Notes under the pieces: model-generated | Told to the model about the DNA's origin: nothing | The model's database searches: none | Seen by the model: only the letters and a program-made list of their open reading frames with translations | Position numbers and translations under genes: made by a program | Virus record (IMG/VR): IMGVR_UViG_3300022074_000475 | Span: 1-20,412 of that record | Origin: a virus | DNA: 20,412 nt | Direction: 5' to 3' (one strand) | In this document: in pieces, positions 6,159 through 11,369 of the stretch | Position numbering within the stretch: the stretch's first letter is position 1 | Layout: each line of letters opens with the position of its first letter

Positions 6159-6256
6159 GTAGAGAGAAACACTAGGGGTGAGACTTTTTATCCTAGATTT
6201 TGGATCCTCTCACGCATCTCTCTCTACCTATTGAGTAGTGTTCGAACTATACTCAA
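6159..6256 (-). other. Long hairpin pair in the leader of the zinc-ribbon gene
   Basis: On the minus strand 6214-6227 pairs with 6159-6172 over 14 bp (three G-U pairs absent from the plus strand), followed directly by six pairs (6208-6213 with 6178-6183) and four more (6202-6205 with 6190-6193). The result is a 69-base arm with a 5-base bulge. A second hairpin, TTGAGTA (6231-6237) with TACTCAA (6250-6256), encloses the palindrome GTTCGAAC. The arm resembles an RNase III substrate or a structured 5' leader. No known riboswitch consensus is recognised. Confidence 0.5.
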
Positions 6257-6263
6257 ATATTTT

Positions 6264-6297
6264 AAGGTGGCAGGAAAAACAAGAAACCTACCACCCT
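6264..6297 (-). terminator. Hairpin, weak terminator-like, leftward
   Basis: Read leftward, GGTGGTAGG pairs with CCTGCCACC (6287-6295 with 6266-6274), one pair being U-G; on the plus strand that position is a C-A mismatch, so the helix belongs to the leftward RNA. Two more pairs extend the base. The following bases are TTAAAATATTT rather than a clean T-tract, so termination would be partial. It sits 16 bases after the 65 aa gene and may end or attenuate that transcript before the zinc-ribbon gene. Confidence 0.45.
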
Positions 6298-6312
6298 TTC
6301 CTCTAACGGAAA

Positions 6313-6510
6313 CTATTTACAATAAGAATATATTTCTGCTGTTTGTACTCTAACTATTTCTAGTTCAGACCACATAGTATCAATTTGTTCTGTCGCATAT
6401 TCTATGTAATTTTCTGCTTGAATACCGTGTATTGCTACAGTTCCAATAACAAACACAAAAGCAAGTATTGCCAATGCCAATATTATATGATCTATTGTAT
6501 TTCTATCCAT
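6313..6510 (-). CDS. Small membrane protein (65 aa)
   Basis: One transmembrane helix at about residues 7-30 (DHIILALAILAFVFVIGTVAIHG) is followed by an acidic helical domain ending YSYCK. GGAG six bases ahead of the ATG supports the start. It follows the 63 aa gene with a 3-base gap and is the last gene before the hairpin cluster at 6159-6297. Function is unknown. Confidence 0.75.
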   Translation of the reverse strand: MDRNTIDHIILALAILAFVFVIGTVAIHGIQAENYIEYATEQIDTMWSELEIVRVQTAEIYSYCK

Positions 6511-6513
6511 ATT

Positions 6514-6705
6514 TTACTCCATTTTAAAAAATTTACTTTTAATACCTACATAATCTTCATTAAGATGATTTAAAAATATTACAGCTTCATCTATTTCTTT
6601 TTCATAATAAGATGATTGTATTATTCTACGATTACCTTCTGAACAAAGATGATAAACTTTAGGTTTTTTTTCTTTAGTTGTTTCTATTTTAATAACTTCA
6701 TTCAT
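6514..6705 (-). CDS. Hypothetical protein (63 aa)
   Basis: No family is recognised. A basic N-terminus (IETTKEKKPKVYHLCSEG) precedes an acidic helix (YYEKEIDEAVIFLNHLNEDY) and a basic tail. AAAGGA before the ATG is good. It overlaps the upstream gene by 4 bases (ATGA-type), as is usual in this cluster. Confidence 0.7.
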   Translation of the reverse strand: MNEVIKIETTKEKKPKVYHLCSEGNRRIIQSSYYEKEIDEAVIFLNHLNEDYVGIKSKFFKME

Positions 6706-6968
6706 TGTATAGTCCTTTGTTTATCTAATTGAATTACATTATTTGATTGTACATATTCATAAACACCATCAGATACTTTATTCCACAAGCTATGTGGGGT
6801 ATCTTTTATAGTACCGCCAAAAACTCTGAATACATCTTCAATAGTTTCATTTTTAAGTATACCAATAATATTTTTAGCACCTGGTATGTCATCACTATCT
6901 TCGTGTACATCATTGTCTAATTCGTAATTATCATACTTTTTTATCAGTGAATTATAGTTCGTCATCAT
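6702..6968 (-). CDS. Hypothetical acidic protein (88 aa)
   Basis: No family is recognised. It is acidic at residues 15-28 (YELDNDVHEDSDD) and then has a small globular region (IIGILKNETIEDVFRVFGG). Two adjacent ATG codons (6968, 6965) are possible starts after AAAGGA; the spacing slightly favours the second. It overlaps the DUF3846-like gene by 17 bases. Confidence 0.7.
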   Translation of the reverse strand: MMTNYNSLIKKYDNYELDNDVHEDSDDIPGAKNIIGILKNETIEDVFRVFGGTIKDTPHSLWNKVSDGVYEYVQSNNVIQLDKQRTIQ

Positions 6969-7284
6969 TAGTCCTTTCTACGAGAGCTGCCACACCAACT
7001 ACTCTTGGATCTAATGACATTCTACCTTCATGATCTAACCATTCACGGTGATGTATTGTAGCTTCTACATTAATGAAAGGTGGATTCTTATATCTTCCTT
7101 CTTCATCAATATACAAATCATAATTTTTATCTTTGTATCTTGCACCTGTGATCTCAATCATATTACATCCTAATAGTTTATACATACCATTGTCTCCTTG
7201 AAACTCTGGTCCATCAGTACCTTCTACTATTACATCTTGAACTTCACCATTGAAGTGAAATACTTTAACTTTAAACTTATTCAT
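6952..7284 (-). CDS. DUF3846-like protein (110 aa)
   Basis: Residues 30-80 fit the DUF3846 pattern seen in phages and plasmids: MYKLLGCNMIEIT (34-46) then KNYDLYIDEEGRYKNPPFIN (53-72), with the hallmark IDEEG and the Asn-Pro region after it. The family has no proven function. The C-terminal part (ATIHHREWLDHEG...DPRVVGVAALVE) is also as expected for longer members, where a G-x-A-x-V element follows. Its last codons encode an acidic tail that overlaps the next gene. Upstream it overlaps the RHH-like gene by 8 bases. Confidence 0.6.
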   Translation of the reverse strand: MNKFKVKVFHFNGEVQDVIVEGTDGPEFQGDNGMYKLLGCNMIEITGARYKDKNYDLYIDEEGRYKNPPFINVEATIHHREWLDHEGRMSLDPRVVGVAALVERTNDDEL

Positions 7285-7465
7285 CTTGTTTCCTTTCGTA
7301 TTCTTTTATTAAGTTATTGATTGCTAGTTCCATGAACGCTTTATGTGTAGCTTGTAACTCAGCACATACTACTTTCATTCTAGCATAAGTTTCTTCTGTT
7401 ATATTTACAGCTCTATGACCTGTAGGCTTACTGGTCGCTGTATTTTTTATACTGTCTAAATTCAT
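7277..7465 (-). CDS. Ribbon-helix-helix-like DNA-binding protein (62 aa)
   Basis: The length and layout fit a ribbon-helix-helix (Arc/MetJ-type) protein: a basic arm (KPTGH), a short strand HRAVNITEE (17-25), helix A ETYARMKVVCAELQATH (25-41) and helix B KAFMELAINNLIKEYE (42-57). The strand would dimerise and insert into the major groove. In a phage early cluster such a protein would be a repressor of early or host promoters. It overlaps its upstream neighbour by 4 bases. The inverted repeats at 9.9 kb and 3.94 kb are possible targets, which is speculation. Confidence 0.6.
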   Translation of the reverse strand: MNLDSIKNTATSKPTGHRAVNITEETYARMKVVCAELQATHKAFMELAINNLIKEYERKQDE

Positions 7466-7671
7466 TTGATCCTCTTAAATAATAATAATCTAGCTTTGTT
7501 AATATATTTATTTGCACCATCAACATCACCCATACTTAACATATGTTGTGCATCTGATAATACTGATGTAATATATAACTCGGGGTTTTTTCTATAGTAT
7601 GGTCTAGCTTGTTTCCAAGCAGATATTACTTGTTTCTCTGTTTGACCATATAATTGTTTTTGTGTACTCAT
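7462..7671 (-). CDS. Hypothetical helical protein (69 aa)
   Basis: No family is recognised. The sequence is basic and all-helical by eye, with a repeat-like pair of helices (ELYITSVLSDAQHMLSMGD, DGANKYINKARLLLFKRIK) that looks like a single TPR-type hairpin. It overlaps the RHH-like gene by 4 bases. Confidence 0.7.
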   Translation of the reverse strand: MSTQKQLYGQTEKQVISAWKQARPYYRKNPELYITSVLSDAQHMLSMGDVDGANKYINKARLLLFKRIK

Positions 7672-7685
7672 AACATTCCTTTCAT

Positions 7686-7880
7686 TTAGTTTTGTATTGG
7701 TTCTCTACCCATATACTCATCCATATATTGAGTTAAATTAATTTTTTGTTCTCTTGCTATTTTCTCAGCTTTTTCAAGCATCCTATGTTCATCACCAGTT
7801 GCTTGACCAGCCATAATAGCATTGTATGTATCAATATAATATTTCATTAATTCTAATTGATCTTCATTACTTTTCTCCAT
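7686..7880 (-). CDS. Hypothetical helical protein (64 aa)
   Basis: The ATG at 7880 is chosen because GGAGG lies nine bases upstream; a longer frame from 7922 would overlap its neighbour by 56 bases without a site. The protein is charged and helical (EDQLELMKYYIDTYNAIMAG, then HRMLEKAEKIAREQ). No family is recognised. Confidence 0.65.
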   Translation of the reverse strand: MEKSNEDQLELMKYYIDTYNAIMAGQATGDEHRMLEKAEKIAREQKINLTQYMDEYMGREPIQN

Positions 7881-8058
7881 AAGTTTCAGCCTCCAATATA
7901 TTTTTTGATTCTTGTTCATCATAATGAGCTTGACCTTGTTTCTCTAATTCTTTATTGAAGTTATTAACTATGGCTTCACACTTGTTTACAAATGTATCAG
8001 CTGTCATTTTACCAGATCTTACTTGATCTAACATTGTAGCGATTTCAAATTCTATCAT
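7867..8058 (-). CDS. Hypothetical helical protein (63 aa)
   Basis: No family is recognised. It is acidic and helical throughout (ATMLDQVRSGKMTADTFVNK, NNFNKELEKQGQ). AAAGGA before ATG supports the start. It overlaps the next gene by 14 bases and is the first gene after the G-rich hairpin at 8077-8121. Confidence 0.7.
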   Translation of the reverse strand: MIEFEIATMLDQVRSGKMTADTFVNKCEAIVNNFNKELEKQGQAHYDEQESKNILEAETYGEK

Positions 8059-8076
8059 ATATTTCCTTTAGTTATA

Positions 8077-8121
8077 GGGGGGGTGGGGATTTAAGCCGAC
8101 TTATAGATCAACTTCCCCACC
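8077..8121. other. G-rich hairpin between early genes
   Basis: GGTGGGGA (8082-8089) pairs with TCCCCACC (8114-8121), eight perfect GC-rich pairs around a 24-base loop. The plus strand also carries a run of seven Gs directly at 8077-8083, making G7-T-G4, very unusual in this AT-rich genome. Read leftward, no T-tract follows, so it is more a pause, processing or protein-binding site than a terminator. Confidence 0.5.
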
Positions 8122-8129
8122 AACCTTTG

Positions 8130-8387
8130 TTAGTTTTTAGCTCTTGGACTCTCAACCATTGAGATATCTATCTGTGGATTCTCTATCAATGAAGACAAAG
8201 TCTCAACAGTTACATTCTCTCCTGGTCTTACAGTATCAATCGGAATATTGATTGTCTGTAGTACCTTGAACTGTTCACCAATTTTTACAAATGGTTTTAC
8301 AGGTTCACCTTGGGCATCACGCTTCCAGATGTTTTGCATGTAACCTTTAACGTACATACTCGCTTGTTTACTCGTATCTATAGCCAT
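8130..8387 (-). CDS. Hypothetical beta-rich protein (85 aa)
   Basis: No family is recognised. The region from residue 33 looks like a small beta domain (PFVKIGEQFKVLQTINIPIDTVRPGENVTVETL), after an N-terminus SMYVKGYMQNIWKRD. The strong AGGAGG three bases before the usual spacing supports high expression. It is separated from the next upstream gene by only 9 bases and is followed by the G-rich hairpin. Confidence 0.75.
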   Translation of the reverse strand: MAIDTSKQASMYVKGYMQNIWKRDAQGEPVKPFVKIGEQFKVLQTINIPIDTVRPGENVTVETLSSLIENPQIDISMVESPRAKN

Positions 8388-8396
8388 ATTATCCTC

Positions 8397-8603
8397 CTAG
8401 CTTTTGTTACGTATTACAATAGACTGTAACTTCTGATGCTTTCTAGCAATCACCTGTTCTAATCTATTTATCTTTTCTTGAGCTTTTTCGTATTGCTCAA
8501 GAGCTTCATCAAGAGATGGATCTACGTTTGCAACGTCTTTCACTCTCTTCACGACTCTGTCTATAAGTAATAAATTACTCATTGATCTAAGTACTCTCCA
8601 CAT
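8397..8603 (-). CDS. Hypothetical basic coiled-coil protein (68 aa)
   Basis: AGGAGG five bases before the ATG at 8603 sets the start although it overlaps the upstream gene by 17 bases. The N-terminus is short and hydrophobic-basic (MWRVLRSMSNLLLIDRVVKR), followed by a likely coiled coil (DEALEQYEKAQEKINRLEQVIARK). Function unknown. Confidence 0.7.
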   Translation of the reverse strand: MWRVLRSMSNLLLIDRVVKRVKDVANVDPSLDEALEQYEKAQEKINRLEQVIARKHQKLQSIVIRNKS

Positions 8604-8769
8604 GTTTACCTCCTATGTGTTGATTGTTATTAATATTTTCTTGCTCTTGCACAAGTTGTCCATTATCAAAACCCTGTTTTATACACTCTGCGATATGTTC
8701 TAAATCAATATCGTTGGGTTCATAATCTGGGTAATTTTGTATTGTTAAACTCCACCAACTAGTTTTCAT
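8587..8769 (-). CDS. Hypothetical acidic protein (60 aa)
   Basis: No family is recognised. It begins MKTSWWSLTIQNYPDYEPND, is acidic, and has a helix LEHIAECIKQGFDNGQLVQ; the end is Asn/Gln-rich. AAAGGAG before the ATG is excellent. A further 18-codon frame (8766-8822) ends in an ATGA overlap with this start, mirroring the one at 4751. Confidence 0.7.
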   Translation of the reverse strand: MKTSWWSLTIQNYPDYEPNDIDLEHIAECIKQGFDNGQLVQEQENINNNQHIGGKHVEST

Positions 8770-8844
8770 ATATACTCCTTTCTAGAATGGTACTTCATCA
8801 TCCACCCTATGTAATCAAGCATGGACTACAAAAAAAAATTTGAC

Positions 8845-8873
8845 AGGTTAGCCAGAGCTTATCCGACTAACCC
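8845..8873 (-). terminator. Leftward intrinsic terminator candidate
   Basis: Read leftward, 8862-8872 pairs with 8846-8856 in an 11-bp stem with a 5-base loop (TAAGC); two pairs are G-U and become mismatches on the plus strand, so the helix is specific to leftward RNA. A run of nine Ts follows after a 7-base spacer (8830-8838). It lies 13 bases after the stop of the 243 aa gene. The spacer makes it imperfect as a classical terminator. Confidence 0.6.
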
Positions 8874-8885
8874 ATCAGGGTATTG

Positions 8886-9617
8886 TTATTGATTTACTTG
8901 CTCTTTTACTGCAAGTGGTTGTTGATCAAGAATTTTTACAAGTTTTTTCTCTCGATCTTGTACTTGAATTAACTTATTGATAGTTTGTTTCTCAAGCATA
9001 TCGTATTGTTTTACTTCAGGTACAGTAGCAGTTTTTAGTTTAGCAACCAAGCCATTGAGTTTGTAGCTCAACTGTTGTCTTTCTTGACTAAATATACTTA
9101 CCAACTCTTTTACCTCAGTAAGATTTACAAGCTCAGAGTACCAACCAGTACTTGCAATTTTAGCAATTTGAGTTTGTTTGTAACCAAGTTTACCTGATTT
9201 AGTATACAACAAGCATTCCAGATGAGTTTTACCATATCTGATCCAAAACATTTTGAGATTACCAAGTACTTGATCTAAGAAGAATGTTTGATTAGAAACA
9301 ATCTCTTCTCTTTTGTGTACCATTATCTCTTTTGGATCATCAAACCCATAGATACCTTCTTTATCGTGTGCACCAGCAGATCTAAGATCAACCAGATCAT
9401 CATCAATAGCAGATAATAATTCTGTCTGAGCATTGTATTCTCTCATAAGTGAGTGAATAACTGCTGCATAAGCATTTCTTAGTTCATAAGTATTGTGCTT
9501 CCACGAGATAGATCTGTTAGTATCTACCGATCTTGCCATAGCTTCCGAAGATTCTTCGACAGCATGTTGTTCTAGTATATGACTAGCTTCTAGTTCGTAA
9601 TCAATTTTATTGTTCAT
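8886..9617 (-). CDS. Hypothetical coiled-coil protein (243 aa)
   Basis: No family is recognised; this is the largest leftward gene in the cluster. The N-terminal 35 residues are acidic (EASHILEQHAVEESSEAMA). Residues 40-75 and 165-240 are long helices, the second a probable coiled coil (ELVSIFSQERQQLSYKLNGLVAKLK; VQDREKKLVKILDQQ). The centre has an aromatic segment (LKMFWIRYGKTHLECLLYTK) followed by GKLGYKQTQIAKIASTGWY, which could be a helix-turn-helix-like unit. AGGAG before the ATG is good. It overlaps the membrane-protein gene upstream by 11 bases and ends before a terminator-like hairpin. Confidence 0.75.
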   Translation of the reverse strand: MNNKIDYELEASHILEQHAVEESSEAMARSVDTNRSISWKHNTYELRNAYAAVIHSLMREYNAQTELLSAIDDDLVDLRSAGAHDKEGIYGFDDPKEIMVHKREEIVSNQTFFLDQVLGNLKMFWIRYGKTHLECLLYTKSGKLGYKQTQIAKIASTGWYSELVNLTEVKELVSIFSQERQQLSYKLNGLVAKLKTATVPEVKQYDMLEKQTINKLIQVQDREKKLVKILDQQPLAVKEQVNQ

Positions 9618-9807
9618 ATTTATCTCCTTGTTTTATATTATTAACCTTATCGTCTCTTATCTCCCTACTATTAAAGAGGTAATCTCCAAGTCGTATGGGG
9701 TGTACCCGTCTGCTATTCTCTTGTTCTAGATAGTCACATATAGCTGCTATCAATAACATTAAGGCTGCAAAAACAGATACAGATATTATTATTACTAAAT
9801 TAGTCAT
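9607..9807 (-). CDS. Small membrane protein, first gene of the leftward cluster (66 aa)
   Basis: A single transmembrane helix occupies about residues 3-25 (NLVIIISVSVFAALMLLIAAIC), followed by a basic/acidic cytoplasmic or periplasmic tail with HPIRLGDYLFNSREIRDD. AAGGAG lies eight bases before the ATG. It is the first leftward gene after the control region, so it would be among the earliest and most strongly made products. Function unknown. Confidence 0.75.
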   Translation of the reverse strand: MTNLVIIISVSVFAALMLLIAAICDYLEQENSRRVHPIRLGDYLFNSREIRDDKVNNIKQGDKYEQ

Positions 9808-9832
9808 AGTGTATTCTCCTTATTTTAAACAG

Positions 9833-9858
9833 GTACTAGCTGATGATTCAGCTAATAC
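9833..9858 (-). other. Hairpin in the leader of the leftward transcript
   Basis: TAGCTGA (9837-9843) and TCAGCTA (9848-9854) flank a 4-base loop. On the minus strand four more pairs (including one U-G) extend it to 11 bp; the plus strand has a C-A mismatch at that point. It lies between the proposed leftward start point (about 9865) and the first ribosome binding site, so it would be a 5' stabilising or regulatory stem of the early message. Confidence 0.55.
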
Positions 9859-9871
9859 AATTACTGTCAGC

Positions 9872-9899
9872 ATTATGGATGGAGACATTGTCTTGTCCA
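9872..9899 (-). promoter_or_regulatory. Leftward sigma70-like promoter
   Basis: On the minus strand TGGACA (9899-9894) and CATAAT (9877-9872) are separated by 16 bases; each differs from the sigma70 consensus at one position. Transcription would begin near 9865 and enter the leftward early cluster through the 9833-9858 hairpin. It is the best leftward match I found in the gap. Confidence 0.45.
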
Positions 9900-9901
9900 G
9901 A

Positions 9902-10011
9902 TGCAGGCGGTAGCCTCATGCAGCGATCGGCTGTGCCGATCAAGAAGAAATAATGTGGGAATCAAATGCAAGGCATTTGACGCTTGTCTTCTTGACTAGG
10001 CAATTCCCATA
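9902..10011. promoter_or_regulatory. Inverted-repeat cluster between divergent promoters, pseudoknot order
   Basis: Between and across the two promoters lie: an imperfect hairpin at 9902-9922; the dyad GATCGGC-TGT-GCCGATC (9925-9941); TCAAGAAGA (9940-9948) with TCTTCTTGA (9987-9995); TGGGAAT (9956-9962) with ATTCCCA (10003-10009), extendable to 9 bp on the plus strand; and TCAAATGC-AAG-GCATTTGA (9962-9980). The two long-range pairs interlock (A-B-C-C'-A'-B'), the topology of a pseudoknot with an inner hairpin. As DNA, the short dyads are good operator candidates, one next to the rightward -35. As RNA, the order suggests a folded element. The sequence alone does not decide. Confidence 0.55.
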
Positions 10012-10019
10012 CATATGAT
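9992..10019 (+). promoter_or_regulatory. Rightward sigma70-like promoter
   Basis: TTGACT (9992-9997) and TATGAT (10014-10019) are 16 bases apart, each one mismatch from consensus. Transcription would begin near 10026 and run through a structured leader into the genes from 10342 on. The -35 overlaps the arm 9987-9995 of a long inverted repeat and the spacer contains the arm 10003-10009, so folding or a bound protein would block it. Confidence 0.5.
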
Positions 10020-10025
10020 GTCAGT

Positions 10026-10340
10026 AAGCCGTGTTAGGTTCTCGCCGAATAGAACCATTGCCAGACCAACATAGCATTACATCACTTCCTTATACTAAAG
10101 TCATGAAGTCTTGTAATGCAGAAGACACTTACTTCTTAAATGCATTGACGCTCTTTGAAGCTGAGAAAGCGGTCGAATGCACAGTCGAACTGAGACATTC
10201 AGAATCAATTTCCCCAACGCATTCAAAGCGTCAATTCAAAAGCACGGGGTTTTAGAAGACCCCACACATCAACCCTGTAACGACAGCGTATGATGATATA
10301 AGGGGGGGTTTAAACGAACACTAATCAAATGGGGGGAACA
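10026..10340 (+). ncRNA. Structured leader of the rightward transcript (candidate ncRNA or antitermination leader)
   Basis: About 315 non-coding bases between the proposed start point and the first rightward gene contain consecutive stems: GGTTCT/AGAACC (10037-10056); GCATTACA/TGTAATGC (10074-10081 with 10112-10119) with an inner 5-bp stem; AGAAG/CTTCT with a 7-base loop (10120-10136); ATTGACGCT/AGCGTCAAT (10144-10152 with 10227-10235) enclosing GAATGC/GCATTC and CAGT-CGA-ACTG; and GGGGT/ACCCC (10246-10263). G7 (10302-10308) and G6 (10331-10336) runs follow. I find no RNase P, tmRNA, tRNA, group I intron or named riboswitch consensus. An antitermination (put-like) leader or a separate RNA are both possible. 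Confidence 0.5.
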
Positions 10341-10341
10341 T

Positions 10342-10524
10342 ATGCCTAGAGTTGGACACGTCATGTTTGGAGAAGATAGCTTCGGTAGGGATCAGGCAAA
10401 AGTATATGCCAGGCTAAGTGGGATTAAGGTTGATCCTAATCCAGAAATAGCTATAGTCATTAGGGGTGATGACAATAAGATTATAAAGCACACAAAGGAT
10501 TTAATAAATTGGTATGGCGGATAA
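10342..10524 (+). CDS. Hypothetical small protein (60 aa)
   Basis: No family is recognised. It reads as a compact alpha/beta protein (DQAKVYARLSGIKVDPNPEIAIVIRGDDNKIIKHTKDL). Its ribosome binding site is an unusual run of six Gs (GGGGGGAACAT before ATG). It overlaps the oxygenase-like gene by 11 bases and is the first gene after the structured leader. Confidence 0.7.
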   Translation: MPRVGHVMFGEDSFGRDQAKVYARLSGIKVDPNPEIAIVIRGDDNKIIKHTKDLINWYGG

Positions 10525-11233
10525 AGAAGTAGAGATTAAGTTATCGCAGGTAAGTGTAGCTCTTTTAATGGAGGTACAGATGGAAGATCGTATGATTAAT
10601 GATCTGAATAAATACCTAGATGCGAAGCATAAGAAGCCTGAAGGGGTGGACTTTTCGGATAACCTGGTCGGACAGATATCACACGGACAACAGCTTAAAA
10701 TGGATGATAGAGACCCATTGGTATTACCTTTTACGAAATATGTGGCTCAACTTGCTGGTACTTATGTACATCATTTTGGTAGACATGTTGGTATCAAAGA
10801 CATGAAGCGTATACCACATGTACACAGCTTATGGTCGGTACACTCGTATGAGAGGGATTATAACCCCTTGCATGATCATGGTACTGATACGCCTATGGGC
10901 ATCTCATTTACCACCTGGACTAAGATACCACCGCAAATAGCCAATAATAACAACTATAAGCCCACTGATCTCTATAACTCTGGTGGTGCTTATGATGGCT
11001 TCTTACAGTTTCACTTCGGTCAAACGAGTATAAGGGGTTTAGAGGAGCTAAGACCAGCTCTTTGCAAAACCATTAAACCTGAAGTTGGTAAGATTATATT
11101 TTTTCCTTCATGGTGTCAGCATTGCGTATATCCTTTTGAAGGACCAGGCGAGAGAAGGACTATAGCAGGCAATTTAAACATGTTCTCACCTTCGGTACTG
11201 GATGATCCAAATAACAAAGCAATCGTGCTGTAG
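10514..11233 (+). CDS. 2-oxoglutarate/Fe(II)-dependent oxygenase-like protein (239 aa)
   Basis: The C-terminal half fits the phage 2OG-Fe(II) oxygenase type: a Trp/His strand HSLWSVHSYERDYNPLHDHG (104-123) with candidate iron ligands H120 and H122 (or D121), then FFPSWCQHCVYPF (196-208) with H203, and GERRTIAGN (212-220), where an Arg binds 2-oxoglutarate. The FPSW...H...R...N spacing is a family hallmark. Such enzymes hydroxylate a protein, nucleic acid or small molecule; phage substrates are mostly unknown. The gene overlaps the previous one by 11 bases and lacks a clear Shine-Dalgarno, so coupling is likely. One 60-base line (10621-10680) is 50 percent GC, while another (10921-10980) is 37 percent, so any compositional shift is modest. 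Confidence 0.7.
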   Translation: MADKEVEIKLSQVSVALLMEVQMEDRMINDLNKYLDAKHKKPEGVDFSDNLVGQISHGQQLKMDDRDPLVLPFTKYVAQLAGTYVHHFGRHVGIKDMKRIPHVHSLWSVHSYERDYNPLHDHGTDTPMGISFTTWTKIPPQIANNNNYKPTDLYNSGGAYDGFLQFHFGQTSIRGLEELRPALCKTIKPEVGKIIFFPSWCQHCVYPFEGPGERRTIAGNLNMFSPSVLDDPNNKAIVL

Positions 11234-11276
11234 CATAGCTTAAAATCAATTTAAACACTAATAGAGGAGAACTATC

Positions 11277-11369
11277 ATGCCAATGGGTAAGGGAACATAC
11301 GGATCTGCTAAAGGTAGACCACCAATGAAGAAGAAGAAAAAGAAAAAGGGTAAAAAGAATGCTTACTAA
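11277..11369 (+). CDS. Lysine-rich microprotein (30 aa)
   Basis: The product begins MPMGKGTYGSAKGRPPMK and ends in a Lys tract then NAY. AGAGGAGA seven bases before the ATG is one of the strongest sites in the window. The start resembles small proteins I know from marine phages (MPMGKGTYG followed by GRPP). The GRP core and Lys tail are AT-hook-like and could bind DNA. It overlaps the next gene by 11 bases. Confidence 0.7.
   Translation: MPMGKGTYGSAKGRPPMKKKKKKKGKKNAY

Noticed and set aside
6231-6256. tRNA T-arm at GTTCGAAC
   Set aside because: The loop resembles a T-loop, but the stem does not pair in the tRNA register and no acceptor or anticodon arm is nearby.
6141-6353. 70-codon plus-strand open frame
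   Set aside because: It crosses the leftward-specific hairpins and the end of a leftward gene, has no ribosome site, and lies against the transcription direction.
8766-8822. 18-codon minus-strand frame before the 60 aa gene
   Set aside because: It has no Shine-Dalgarno site, and its ATGA overlap could be chance; mentioned only as a parallel to the 4751 frame.
8839-8872. Plus-strand promoter from TTGACA at 8840-8845
   Set aside because: No -10-like hexamer lies 15-19 bases downstream, and the sequence is explained by the leftward hairpin.
9940-10011. HDV-like ribozyme
   Set aside because: The strand order matches, but there are seven bases between P3' and P1', a 3-base L3, no P4 and no P1.1 Gs in place; kept only as a topological comparison.
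10031-10255. 74-codon plus-strand open frame in the control region
   Set aside because: It starts at GTG without a ribosome site, has an unnatural composition and is built of inverted-repeat arms; the region is better explained as non-coding structure.
10026-10263. tmRNA, RNase P RNA or group I intron
   Set aside because: The size and stems invited comparison, but I see no tRNA-like ends, no RNase P conserved boxes and no group I core P/Q/R/S sequences.
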